The notes below the pieces were generated by a model. The model did no database searches. It was not told where the DNA came from and was given only the letters and a program-made list of their open reading frames with translations. A DNA stretch of 64,000 nt from assembly GCA_000320545.1 (NCBI GenBank), contig ADNK01001510.1, forward strand, positions 48,501-112,500. Direction: 5' to 3'. The first letter of the stretch is position 1, and each line of letters begins with the position of its first letter. A program made the translations under genes and the position numbers. Below, in pieces: positions 53,096 to 64,000 of the stretch. The stretch is from Bigelowiella natans CCMP2755. Taxonomy: Eukaryota > Cercozoa > Chlorarachniophyceae.

Positions 53096-54575
53096 TCACA
53101 ATATCACAAAATTTGGAGCTGTAAACCCTCTAAGATTTATTCTTTTAAGTACATTGTGTGATACCTCCCTTGTAAAATTGCGTTATTGGGAGATCATACC
53201 TTCCTGCATCTGCGACTTGTTTGGCTTGATCATTGCTTGGAGGTCGGCATCACCCATACCTTTAATGAGACTTTTATGTCGAGCTAAAATATGTCCCTAC
53301 CAATTTGTTAAAATATCAGAGTAGTACATGGATTGATATAAAATAGCGCAAAGTACCTTGAGATGTACTCCCTGCCGAAAAGCTTTTCCGCACCATTCTA
53401 ATATTTGTTACCACTTTTAAAATAAGTTAGTTGTGAATGCATTAGTCAGCTACTTACCACATTTATATGGCCTTTCACCTGTATGGGATCGCATGTGCCT
53501 TTTCAATCTAGAAGGGTTAAAGAAAATTAAAATATTTTATGTGAAGAGAAAAAAAATAGCTCACCCGTATCTTGAATCAAACACCTTCAAACAAATTTTA
53601 CATCTGAAGATTAGAAGTGAACAAATGTAATGCTTTATGACAATGTGTTGTGCTCTGAAATTTTGTACGGGAAAGCTTTGAAGATTTTTCCAGAATCAAT
53701 GACAGAGCTCTGCAATGGAAGAGAAGTTGCACTGCCTGCAATCCTCCTTGCTTCGCCATCTTCGAGAGGATAGTAATATCCTTCTTTACTTTTGATAACC
53801 TGGGCAGACCTTACACTCTGAGCAAGAGGAGTAGCACGAGACTTCATGCAGCCACGTGATTCATTGATCTCTTTCATGTTGTCGAGGAGCGGCTGATGAG
53901 AGAAATTTCTTCTTCTGGGTAATGGTTGCCAGCGACTCTGCTCTAGCCTGATAACGTAACACAGAGAGTAGTTCACTGATCAGCACATCGCTATAGTTTT
54001 AAATGACAATACGATTACATGTTAGGTAAAGTTTATTTCACGTACTCTGGTGTGGAAGACTCATCAGGTAGCAGTGGCACGTTGTGATGATGGAAGCTGC
54101 TAGTAATGTGTGCAGGTGTGCTATCAAAATTCATTGGAATGTTGTCCGCGTATCTTCCATGTCTTTCATAAGGCCTGTAACGCAGAGTACGTTTGCCATT
54201 TCGTTTAGGTCCATGACTATGAGACAAGCTGCGATGACTTTTGAGATCGATACGGTTGTCGTTCTCGTTCTTCATGCTTGTATTTGGAGAATTTTGGTCT
54301 TTCCAAAGTTTTGAGGAATCGCCATTTTGTTGCCGACTAGCGGAAAGTTTATGGTCATGAAATGGAAGAAAGCAGTGCGGTTCGTCGCCACGTTGTGGGA
54401 GGATGGGAAGGCGATCAAGAGAACCTGGAATTTCTACAACTATCTTGCCATCTTGATCACGGTACACTTTAGCAGGCACGCCAAAATTAGAGCTCCTTCC
54501 TGTTTCGGAAATGAAAATGCAGGAAAGGAATTGGGCAACATCTGGCCCTTCGAATCTTCTCCTACGACTCATCAT
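53096..54575 (-). CDS. C2H2 zinc-finger protein
   Basis: Eight exons join with every phase consistent: 54575-54046, 53947-53669, 53603-53565, 53507-53458, 53397-53357, 53296-53260, 53224-53200 and 53168-53096 (TGA), giving 357 residues. Two C2H2 fingers lie near residues 270-325: CKICLKVF...RHMRSH, the canonical linker HTGERPYKC, and a second finger CEWCGKAF...LKGHILARH. The fingers are spread over five tiny exons. The N-terminal about 265 residues are hydrophilic, Arg/Ser/His-rich and probably disordered, with a short basic start (MMSRRRRF). Two fingers with a TGEKP-type linker normally bind DNA, so a nuclear transcription regulator is the likely role; targets are unknown. Reading the second exon to its own stop would remove the fingers, so the small exons matter. 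Confidence 0.9.
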
Positions 54576-55373
54576 TACGTTTGCCTGTGATGATGAAGCA
54601 ATGTATCAATGAATAGCCAGGTTATGCTTGCAAATTGATGTATTCGAGCACATGTTTGGGTCCTGCATCGGTTTTGAACGAATGGGGAGAGCATGTACTT
54701 TTCTTCACACCTGATTGATTCTTTGTTTAATTGGAGGGAGGTGTAAGAAGAGGAAGAATGTCTGGTAAATGAGCGCGAGAACCCTCTTACGATTGAACTA
54801 TCGAACAGCAGAACCTGCAAGAAACCGCATGCGATTTGGGCATTGTTCAAGATCATCACAGTCAATGTTCCTCGGAAATTGGGTCGATGCAAGGAAGTTA
54901 GTCTCTCATGCGCTCTCGCTTTGGCAAGCCCAAACGCGATGCGGAGCTTACGAACGAGGGCCACTTCTTAAGATTTTTGAGTGAGTTTCATTGTCACAGG
55001 CTGAAACGCAGTTCTCACTCGGAATGATTTGTGCACATGAACGGTAGCAATCAACACGGTCGGACTGACAACGCACATCACATCCATCTAAATCATCAAC
55101 AAAGTGTACCAGAATCGCCTGCGTTACGTGAATGTGAGAGCAGCAGTGCAATCTTCTTTTGACACAAGTGAGGTAGTCGGGGCTTGTCGGATGCGATTCC
55201 CTCAAAGAGGAGAAGGAGAGCCAGAACTCTATGAGTTGCCAAGACAAAGTGTTGTCTTTGAACTTTGTAAGAGGTGGCTGTTGACGATTTCGTGACACAC
55301 ACATCGGGTTGACACATGATGTGACTGGAAAAAGTGAGCTATGTGAGTGATTTGAGTCTTGAGGAGCAGAATA
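54576..55373. other. Intergenic, upstream of zinc-finger gene
   Basis: Spacer with normal TA frequency between the zinc-finger start and the TA-free island. A frame at 54575-54964 (-) shows no family features. It may contain the promoter and 5' UTR. Confidence 0.5.
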
Positions 55374-57644
55374 TTCAACAGGGCATTTGGTTCAAAAGTT
55401 GTTCTTTCTCAAGAAAATGTGGTCAAAATGCAGTCCATTTTTTCGCAACCACCAGCCAAGCACCCACTCAAATCTCAAGCGTCAAACCTGTCATTCCGAA
55501 CTTCAAGCATGGAAATTTTCACATGCGACAATGGATGCACCGATGAACATTCCATCGCACCCGACAAGAATGCTCTTGTGTCTCTTCACCAACAGGGTGC
55601 TGACAAGTCCTTGCAACGAGTGTTGTTGAGGCTCTGCTGCGTGCAAATGCCTGTCTCCCATGTGGTTCTGGCGCGTGTGGTTTTTGATCAACGCTTTGTT
55701 CATTGTTCATTGTTCATTGTTCTGAAACTCCACTTGCTTCTTCTTGGAACGCTGTCTCTGTTGATCTCCGTGTGGACGTGGCTGTCAGGAAGTTCCTGCT
55801 CAGGATGGATGCTTTGCGTCGTCGTCATTTGGATGCCAGTTGTGATGCATTCAATGTTCAGTTCGTGCCAATTTGCACGAACCCCGCCACTGGCTAGCTG
55901 GGCCAGTTTGCCAGTCGGTCCCCACTGAAGCCAGTTCGAGGCACTGCACTTCGCACGTTGCAAGTGTCTTGTCACACTTTGGAAGTGTGGTTTTTCATCA
56001 TTGTTCTCATCGTTCTCTGCAAGTGCATTGCAACACTTTGGAAACGTTGTTTTTCACCGTTGTCCTTGTCCTTGTCGGTCGTCCCTGAACTGGTTCGTCA
56101 CGTTCGTTGTTCGTTGTTCTGTCTTGGCGCTCGTGGCCGGCTTGTGTGAAACGAACACTCGATCCTTCTTTGGTCAGGGAGGACGTGCGTGGGTGCGTTG
56201 ACACTTCCGGCGACCCTTTCAACGCAACTCGAGCACTGCTGGACTGAAATTGCTTCGTTCTGTTCGCTCTTTCGAACGAAACAACACGAGCTGTTGAACT
56301 TCGAACCACTCCAGCTCGACACTCCAACTGCCCTCGCAGTGGTTCTTTTTTGCAGGCGCTGCTCGCAAGCATTTTTTTCCACGTCCAGACGTGGTCGCTC
56401 ACACGCACGTTGAAATCGTTCACTTCGTTCTTTCGTTCTTTCGTTCTTTCGTTCCCGATCGTGCGCATGCATCCCTTCCAGCCTTGCCAGCTTGGCTCCA
56501 GCTTCGTGTGCACACGTGCTCCTCCTTCGATCGCTCGGGTGAATTTCATCACTGTTCGAACTGCGATGCATTGTCCAGACTGTCCGCAGCTGTGTTGACT
56601 CACCCGCAGGACTTCTGGACTTCTGCGCGTCACAGTGTGCGATGCACGTGTGTGCAACTGCATCCAGGTGTGTGCATTGTGTGGGTCACACTGTGTTCTG
56701 GACTTTGCCAGGCTGGCAGGTCCAGAGGTCCGGTCACAGGCAACGCCACAATGTCCAGGTGTGTGCACCCAACATTGTCCGATTGTGCACCCGCCCGATT
56801 GAACGTGGCAAGCCAGTCTCAGTGACAGCAACGACACACACAGCCAGACAGCAGACCGCGCTGGCACGACACAAAACCTTTTTTTTGATTTTTGTCTGGT
56901 CGTCGTCGGGAGTGCCAACCAACACTTGCCTCCTTTTCAACCAATGAAACCACCGCATCGAAAAAGCGCGTGCAACAGGTCGTGTCGCACCTTTTGGTTC
57001 CGACGGCCACGGCACGATGGCACTGTGTGTGGCACGACGGCACGTTGCCACGTGATCAATGAAACCCAGTGACAATGTCCATCACAATGAATCGAACAAA
57101 CAAAGTCGCAGGCAAGATGCTTCGCTAGCTCGGCGTGCGAACTAGCGAGCTCACACGACAAAGCGGCAGCTCGCGCTGGTGGACGCTCCAGCGCTGTGGA
57201 CGTGCATGATCCCAAATGCCATGCTCACGGCCTTGCTCACTTTTCAGGTGAAAGAGGGATTTGACTTGTGCAGAAATCATCATGAAGTTCTCCAGCTCTT
57301 GCATGGATCGGAGCTGCAGGAAGCGAGTTCGCAAATTCCTAGCCTTGCTCGCTTGGTTCTTTTGCAGCTTCGTTTGATTTGATTTTTTCACTTCAGTGCC
57401 ATCGTTGGATGACCAAGCATGTGCAAGCACATGCGTGTCTCTTGCCTTGCAGGTTGGAGACCAAGCACACGTGCAAGTGCACACGTGTCTCTTGCCATCA
57501 AACCACCAATTTCATTCGACGACAAAAACAGCAGCTTCAGGGATGATTGTGGACAACGTGACACAATGTCAACATGCATGCATGTGCATGTGCATGTGCA
57601 TGCAACATGTGCACACACGTGTGCATGCATGTGCACACATGTGC

Positions 57645-57680
<36 letters not shown>

Positions 57681-57726
57681 ACATGTGATGCACATCGATG
57701 TGCACACGGCCGCCAGGATTCGCAGG
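55374..57726. other. TA-free island 2 (TA only within CTAG)
   Basis: In about 2,350 bases TA appears only four times, near 55894, 57126, 57142 and 57340, always inside CTAG. From 55900 to 57120 there is none at all. TG and CA are strongly over-represented (GTGCACATG words, TTCGTTC repeats near 56425-56450) and CpG is common. Overlapping ORFs of up to about 300 codons on both strands (for example 56007-56918 minus) are low-complexity, Cys/His/Arg-rich and match no family. Lack of TAA and TAG explains them. Confidence 0.92.
57566..57682. repeat. (CATGTG)n-like and (GT)n tract
   Basis: Imperfect CATGTGCA repeats running into a GT run of about 35 bases at the right side of the TA-free island. 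Confidence 0.9.
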
Positions 57727-58218
57727 TAGGCAGGCCACAGCAGGCGAACTCTGCTCACGACGCAGATGATGACATTTCGCTTTGGCACAGAAAGCGACAG
57801 CACAAGCCTTGGGGAATGTGTCCATCACCGTGACAGCATTTCGTTCACCGTGGCGGACACAGCACATGATGCAAGCATGCAGGTGAACACATGGGGTCAC
57901 ACATTGGATCACACACCGCTGTGTCGAGTCATCAGATGTGGACACGCGCAACTTAGAGAGTGAAGTGTCTCGACAGTGAGCAGTGTTGAAAAATTGTGGA
58001 CTCACATTTGATCACGGTGGACATTAAAATTGAAATGTTTTCATGATGATGATTGTGCTGAACATGTCGCTAGGGATTTGCTGACTTCAAACCACTTCTT
58101 GATAGAAACGGTTAATGCAATTAAAGCCTTTGCAATTTTAGTAAATACACGAAACGACTTAATATGACTACACCTTGTTGGAAAAGAGCATCACCTGTTG
58201 ATGTGTTGTTGCAACACT
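57727..58218. other. Intergenic, 3' flank of glycosyltransferase gene
   Basis: TA remains rare to about 57950 and then returns to normal. No gene seen. Confidence 0.5.
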
Positions 58219-59265
58219 TCAAAAGTTGTTGCCCTTCTCTAACTCGGCGCTAATGTGGTCTGCTCTTTTTTCCTGTTCTTGCGTTTTCACTGGATGATAA
58301 AACTTGCCATGCGTGTCGTTTCTGCGACAATCTTTTAGGGAGAGCGAAGGTCTGTAGCGAACAACACCAAGGAGCTCATCTGCGATCAAGCCCATTGCAC
58401 ATTCCGTTTGTTGGCACAGCCCCGGTACCAGGCACTCATGGTGGCCATGCCCACCACTAATTAGATGTTGGAATATAGTCGTCGCCAACTTCTTCGATAT
58501 CCGATGGACTGGAATGAAGGCTCTACTGTGATTTTCTACTGTGGCCACATCGCACGATTCCCAATGTAGCCAATTATTTGGAAATCCATTCTCATTTTGA
58601 TGTAACTCTGGAACAAGAAGATCTCTCCGATCATTTGCGTGCATATGCACAAATTCGAACCATTCACCCTAAGTTGATATTTCAGTCTCATATCAAAACA
58701 AATACGCTGAAATCATTCATTGTTTTATTTGACAAACTCTTACCGAGAAGTAAACATCCCCCTCTATGAACCAGGCAAAATCAAATATATTCTGATTCGC
58801 CATCCACGCTACTTGGGCAGGTTTAGCAGGGGCCTGGTATATGCCGCTGTACGTGTTGAAAGCTATTTTCGGAAAACGAGCTGTCTCAACCCTTCTGGAC
58901 ATCGGGATGAATGGTACTGAATGCTTGGTTAACTTCTCTGGATCGAACCTATCTTCGTCGTACATTATCAACGGCCGTACATACGCCATATCTCTTAGAC
59001 TTTCCAACTTTTTTATAGCATCACTTATAAGCGGGGATAACTCGTGGACAACAAGCACCACGGCAGTTTCTCCTTCTCTCTTAGATACTCTTCCAGAATA
59101 GTCTGTAGAATCTTCATAACTTTGGTATAAGTATTTTTGTTTTACACTAGTGTTTGTATTTTCTAGTCCGGGCACTAATGAAACCTGGGCAGGAATCGCG
59201 CGTGAATACCCGATGAGGCAGACAAGTATATATATGTTTTGAATGATGCATCTCCTAGTCATCAA
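58219..59265 (-). CDS. Secretory-pathway glycosyltransferase-like protein (GT-A type)
   Basis: Two exons, 59265-58744 and 58668-58219, join in phase 0 (donor GTAAGA, acceptor CTTAG) to 323 residues. The N-terminus (MMTRRCIIQNIYILVCLIGY followed by SRA) is a signal peptide or short signal anchor. A Rossmann-like strand (AVVLVVHELS) and a DxD-type motif spanning the junction (WFIEGDVYFS|GEWFEF) are typical of nucleotide-sugar-dependent GT-A enzymes, where the acidic pair binds the metal. A downstream GGHGHHECLVP segment with Cys residues resembles the acceptor/catalytic end of eukaryotic families whose products are annotated only as putative glycosyltransferases. Donor and acceptor are unknown. 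Its 3' end has a decayed copy at 52444-52573. It is divergent from CCT2 across about 620 bases. Confidence 0.75.
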
Positions 59266-59882
59266 TGTAGCCCAGCTTACTCACTAGTTTGAGACAATTT
59301 TTATGAATCTGGATTAAGGTGTGCAGAGAGAAAGGTTTTGCATCCCGATCCCCACTCGCATTGGTTATTAATGAGTCGTTCGAATTTCAAACCATGGAAG
59401 ACTAGTAGGCGATATTTTATTTTAAGTTGTTTTTGTTGTCGTTGTTGCGGTAGCACTTGCAACTACAGCAACCTGGAGGGCAGAGGAGAAAATTCCTTCT
59501 TGAAAAATCCGATTTCATCTAAAACGTGGTTCACGGTGTAAAAAAAAACAGTAAAGGAGGCGTTTTACGAAGGATCAGGGAGAAATTGATCAGCAGAAAT
59601 TTGTAGAATTTAATAATTATTCGGATCACACAGATGCCCTACGTTATCAACCGAAAATGTCATGAGTCTGCACTATACATCCGAATACGCGCTCACATTC
59701 CGCGCCAAAGGAATGTGTTTCGTACTTATTACAACACCTCAGAGCTATGAGATGTCCTACATTTTAGTTATCCGTCAAAATAAGATGAAGTCGTAGAGAA
59801 AGAATTGTACGGCTATCTCTATTCCGTTTTGCGGATGAGAGGTTTGGGACTCCGCTAAACCCAAAAGGACTAAAAAACCAAC
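59266..59882. promoter_or_regulatory. Divergent promoter interval
   Basis: 617 bases between the glycosyltransferase (-) and CCT2 (+), repeat-poor compared with introns. Shared regulation is only inferred. Confidence 0.42.
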
Positions 59883-61524
59883 ATGCAGGTTACCTCTCCC
59901 TTCACACAGATCCCTAGATGGAAAGCTGAGATGCAAAAACATATCACTTCACATACACCGCAGATAGATTGCATGGTTAAAGTTGTAGTTGTAATAAATA
60001 TGAGTCGGTTAAATCTAAATTAATCCATTTTTTACTAAATGCGGAAAAAAAATGCGCACTGAACATACACGTGTTGTCTTCAGAATGCTGTGTGATTTTG
60101 AGGATTCGTGTTTTATCTCCAAAATTCTTCTTGGTCTCGTCATTTTGAGAATTGGCAGCTTATGAAGAGTTATTATCTTATGTTGTAATAACCTCCTCTT
60201 TCATTGTTCTCAGAGGGTCAATCCGAAGATTTTCCGTGAAGAAGCTGGTGCTCGTGAAGAGAAAGGACAAAATGCCCGCCTGGTAATTAGAAAAGAATTC
60301 AATACTGTTGGATCAATTTCACGTTGTTGCCCGTCATTTTAAGGAGGAATTAAAATCTATTTTATTTTAACTCGACAGTCGTCATTTGTCGGTGCAATGG
60401 CCATTGCTGATCTTGTGAAGACTACTCTGGGCCCAAACGGAATGGTGAGCTACGAAAGGAAATTACAATAATCCGATAAATAACATTGGGGCATAGACAT
60501 TTCCAACAGATTGATCCTTTGCACCTTCGACACTGAATGTTGTGGTGTGCGTGTGTTTTTGTTATGTGTGTGTAATTGTTCCTTTCGTTAGGATAAGATT
60601 CTGCAGTCGCAAAGCGATCCGAAAAAAGTCACTGTGACTAACGATGGGGCAACGATTCTGAAGTCCATTTCACCAGAGAACGCAGCAGCAAAAATCCTCA
60701 TTAGTAATCTCACTGCTACTATAACATCAACTACTACAACTACTACACTCATTATCCTCGCATCTTTATTTATCCATTTTTTTAATGAGATTGTCACCTA
60801 ATCGTCCCTCAGATACGTCGAAGACACAAGACAGTGTTATCGGTGATGGTACCACATCTGTGGCAGTCCTTGCAGGTGAGCTTCTCAGGGAGGCAGAGCG
60901 TCTTGTGGATAAGAAGATCCATCCCCAGACAATCCTCTCAGGTAGTGAATATAAAATGGGGAGATAATACGGAGGAAGGGGGGAAGGATCAACATCGTAA
61001 GCAGAAATCATCATGTTTCGTAAATGGCTAAACGATAATGTAGCAGAGAATGATTGTTGAGAAATATTTTCATATCTTGCACCTTAGGATGGCGTAAGGC
61101 TGTGAAAGAAGCACGCAAGGCACTCGAGGCTGCGGCAAAGGATCATAAGAGCGACTCGGGTCCGTGTACTTCTTCACTTTTTAACATATGAATCATGTCA
61201 AAACGATTTCCTTTACAAAATTTTAGAATTGACAATTGTATTTATTTTTACAGAGGCGTTCAAAGCAGATTTACTCGATATTGCGCGCACCACCATTAGC
61301 TCCAAGATTCTCTCCCAGCACAAAGAGCATTTTGCCAAGATGTCTGTCGATGCTGTGCTGCGCCTGAAAGGAAGCACTGATCTGGAGCACATCCATATAA
61401 TCAAGAAAAAAGGTTTTATACTGAACTTAGAGAAAGGATGGCGGCGAAAAAATCGTATGAAATCCCGTATTGATGGAGTCCGTTTGTGATATGTAAACTC
61501 CTTGCTATCGTTTCTCTAAGTAAA

Positions 61525-61596
<72 letters not shown>

Positions 61597-62010
61597 CCTT
61601 GCTTTCCCCTTGTTTGACCCTCTCCTTGAATCACTGACTCACTGACTCACTCACTGACTCACTGACTCACTCACTGACACACTGACTCAGGAGGGTCACT
61701 CCAAGACTCATACCTTGATGAGGGTTTCATTCTTGAGAAGAGCTTTGGTATCGGACAGAAGAAGAAGCTGTTAAACCCCAAAATCATAGTCGCCAACACT
61801 CCTATGGACACTGACAAAATCAAGATCTATGGAGCTCGTGTTCGCGTAAAGTCAATGGAGGCAGTGTCAGACATAGAGAATGCAGAAAAAAAGAAAATGG
61901 CGAAGAAAGTCGCACAGATTCTTGAGCACAAACCTGAGTAAGTAGTAGACAGCGAATGAGTGAATGATAGCATGTAAAAGGAGGAGAAAATTCATTGACA
62001 ACCGTTAGAG

Positions 62011-62059
<49 letters not shown>

Positions 62060-62887
62060 GGATAGATAATTTTTATCCAGCATCATCGTTATCATATTTG
62101 CCTAAAATCATTATTATGTAGTAATAAAATCCTGCTATAATTGATTTCTTTGTTCATTATAATTGTCATCATTAGTGTCTTCATCAATCGGCAGTTGATA
62201 TACAACTATCCCGAGCAGCTTTTCACCAAGGCAGGTGTTGATACCATTGAACATGCGGATTTCGTGGGAGTGGAACGACTAGCTTTGGTCATGGGTGCAG
62301 AAATCGCTTCCACATTCGATGGAAAACCAGGATCCATTAAAATGGGAACTTGCAAGTCGGTGGAAGAGTTTTATATTGGCGAGGACAAAGTCGTTAAGTT
62401 CTCTGGAGTTGCGAAAGGAGAGGCATGCACTGTGGTCATGCGAGGCGCCAACCAACGTAATTATTACTATTGCTGCTCTTAAAAAAATTGGTCTATTACA
62501 ACGAAAGGGTGATGAGGGAGAAAGAGAAGGGAGAGAATGGAAAAACTAGTATTAATAATTCTCCAATAATGATGGACGGAGAAATATGATGGATTTCATC
62601 TACTTTTATATGATGATGATGATGATGATGACAGCAGTTTTTCATTCATTCGTCTTCGTATCATCATTCCTTTTCCCCTACTAACTACCTACTAGAAATC
62701 CTTGACGAAGCTGAGCGGTCGTTGCACGATGCTCTATGTGTTCTCTCTCAAACTGTAAAGGTGGTTGCGGTTGTAGGCATTTTAGAAAGAAATTATAGAG
62801 CAGCGAATGTAGTAGTTGTGGTAGTAGTAGTGCACTGGTGCTGTTGCTGCTTATTGCTGCTTTTGGGATGGGATAGTAGTAATAATC

Positions 62888-62923
<36 letters not shown>

Positions 62924-63505
62924 CCTTCTTATGTGTCCTCGAAAATTCGAATGAAAAAGAAGAAAGGCGATGCAAAACTCAACTATAATAACACGACAAC
63001 TTCGGCAGGATGAATGAACTTCAATATATGTATCTCAGTGTGCTTCTCTAACCCTTATTGCCTCCTATGATTTTTGTTACCCTCCCCTATTACTATTACT
63101 ATTATTATTATTAAGTTTACGAAAACTGTGTACGGGGGTGGATGCTCCGAGATGCTTATGGCAGAGGCAGTGGACAAGCTTGCAAGATCTACTCCTGGAA
63201 AGGAGTCTTTAGCTATGGAAGCCTTTGCTCGAGCTTTGCGCCAGTTGCCTACGATCATTGCGGATAATGGCGGACATGATAGTTCTGATCTGATTCCGAA
63301 GCTGCGGGCATGCCATCACAAAGGAGAAAGCACCATGGGGCTTGATATGGTCAACGGCAAGATCGGTGATATGACAGATCTTAAGATTGTTGAATCATTT
63401 AGATGCAAGAGTCAGGTAGTCATATCCGCCCATGAAGCGGCAGAGATGATTCTAAGGGTAGATGAAATCATTACCTGTGCTCCCCGACAAAGACAAGGGC
63501 CATAA
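59883..63505 (+). CDS. CCT2: T-complex protein 1 subunit beta (CCT2)
   Basis: Eleven exons join with consistent phase: 59883-59888 (tentative, Met-Gln), 60214-60282, 60379-60444, 60592-60703, 60813-60941, 61088-61159, 61254-61412, 61691-61937, 62176-62456, 62696-62760 and 63116-63505 (TAA). The total is 531 residues, against about 535 in animals. Group II chaperonin motifs are intact: [34 protein letters not shown] (nucleotide binding, with the catalytic Asp) and [11 protein letters not shown]. Beta-subunit identity is fixed by [45 protein letters not shown] and [12 protein letters not shown]. It forms one position of the cytosolic CCT ring that folds actin and tubulin. The first mini-exon is placed by phase and protein length only. 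The C-terminal tail is short (RQRQGP). The donor after exon 61088-61159 is GTCCGT. Confidence 0.96.
61530..61596. repeat. (CT)n(GT)n microsatellite
   Basis: Long CT run followed by GT, intron 7 of CCT2. Confidence 0.97.
61627..61690. repeat. TGACTCAC minisatellite ending at a splice acceptor
   Basis: Tandem 4/8-base units of TGAC/TCAC run directly into the CAG acceptor of CCT2 exon 61691-61937, so the last repeat unit supplies the splice site. Confidence 0.93.
62020..62056. repeat. (GA)n microsatellite
   Basis: GA run within intron 8 of CCT2. Confidence 0.95.
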
Positions 63506-64000
63506 TCATACGACATAGAGGAAAAACTATTATCACAGCGCAAAGATGGAAATGGGCTTACTATTTGAAGGAGGAGGAGGTTAATGTACCCGAGGAAGAA
63601 GAAAGGTATCAATAAGATGCAATACTGCCAAAATTCTGTCTTAAAAACTAGCCAAGCCACCCGATAGAAAATAGCAGCTTAGTGCGTGTGCGCACTGTAC
63701 GTCACTCGATAAGCAATAAAAATCATATGATGGACAGTTCAATGTCATGCAGAAGTTTTCTGATGATGCACGCGCCATTTATTTCATTTTCATTAAGCCC
63801 GCCAAGCTAGCAAGCAATTAGTCCGCTGTTCATTCGTCATTGCTAGATTGCTTGCTTGTGCATTCTGTGCAATTCGCTCGCACAGGACTGCTACTAGCTA
63901 GCTACGCTGTAGACGACCAAAGGAGGGGCAGATGTGCGTGGCTCTTTTTGAAGGCCCGTGCTCCTCCTGTCCGACTAGCCGACCCTAGAACCCATTAAGC
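63506..64000. other. Intergenic, 3' of CCT2
   Basis: No gene recognised. From about 63770 the sequence takes on the CTAGC/TGCA-rich character of the convergent spacers, suggesting that the next gene to the right points back towards CCT2. Confidence 0.5.

Noticed and set aside
52584-53324. Open frames on both strands near the zinc-finger 3' end
   Set aside because: The plus-strand frame at 52950-53324 is a shadow of the terminal zinc-finger exons. The minus-strand frame at 52584-52886 has no family features and sits in the palindrome-rich spacer.
56007-56918. 303-codon open frame on the minus strand, with further long frames on both strands
   Set aside because: It lies in the TA-free island, where TAA and TAG are nearly impossible. 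Several overlapping frames are equally open, composition is low-complexity, and no domain is visible.
1-64000. tRNA, rRNA, CRISPR or complete transposon
   Set aside because: I found no cloverleaf, rRNA core, regularly spaced direct repeats, terminal inverted repeats or transposase/reverse-transcriptase motif that I could support by eye. A tRNAscan and a repeat-library search would settle this.

Overview
The window is nuclear DNA of a eukaryote. Genes are split into many short exons (often 25-120 bases) by GT-AG introns, and an almost full-length CCT2 can be rebuilt only by splicing 11 pieces. TAA, TAG and TGA all end reading frames, so the code is standard. Introns and spacers are crowded with microsatellites (AT, GT, CT, TAG, GAT, CTT, GTAG). 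The gene set (PDR-type ABC transporter, MORN protein, FUT8-like fucosyltransferase, OFA-type MFS carrier, UPF0489, GFA/CENP-V-like protein, C2H2 protein, CCT2) fits a free-living protist or alga. I cannot assign a lineage from the sequence alone.

Layout: partial gene (+, 99-915); GFA-family protein (-, 1571-2489); 73-residue one-helix protein (+, 3238-3836); full-size ABCG/PDR transporter (-, 4924-13084); large WD40-type protein (+, 13595-23757); MORN-repeat protein (-, 24552-27129); FUT8/NodZ-like fucosyltransferase (+, 27760-29347); secreted UPF0489 protein (-, 30824-39387); multi-pass membrane protein (-, 42682-45155); OFA-like MFS transporter (+, 46265-about 51757); C2H2 zinc-finger protein (-, 53096-54575); secretory GT-A-like glycosyltransferase (-, 58219-59265); CCT2 (+, 59883-63505). 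Strand alternates almost strictly, giving short divergent gaps (about 0.5-1.1 kb) and longer convergent gaps rich in CATG, TGCA, CTAG and GATC. Exon models were built by hand from splice signals, phase consistency and protein-family motifs. ABCG, MORN, FUT8-like, GFA, zinc finger, GT and CCT2 join in frame nearly throughout. WD40, UPF0489, the 7TM-like protein and the MFS 3' end are incomplete.

The strongest unexplained signal is a pair of intergenic islands (about 40215-41542 and 55374-57726) in which the dinucleotide TA is absent except inside CTAG. They lie in the only two head-to-tail intervals of the window. They are TG/CA-rich, which is what A-to-G change at TpA on both strands would leave. 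Their long two-strand ORFs follow from the missing TAA/TAG and are not genes. Other points of note: splice donors embedded in (GTA)n and (GTAG)n tracts, a GC-AG intron in the UPF0489 gene, several donors with C at +3, an inverted decayed copy of the glycosyltransferase 3' end at 52444-52573, and an ABC transporter with one dead and one live composite ATP site.
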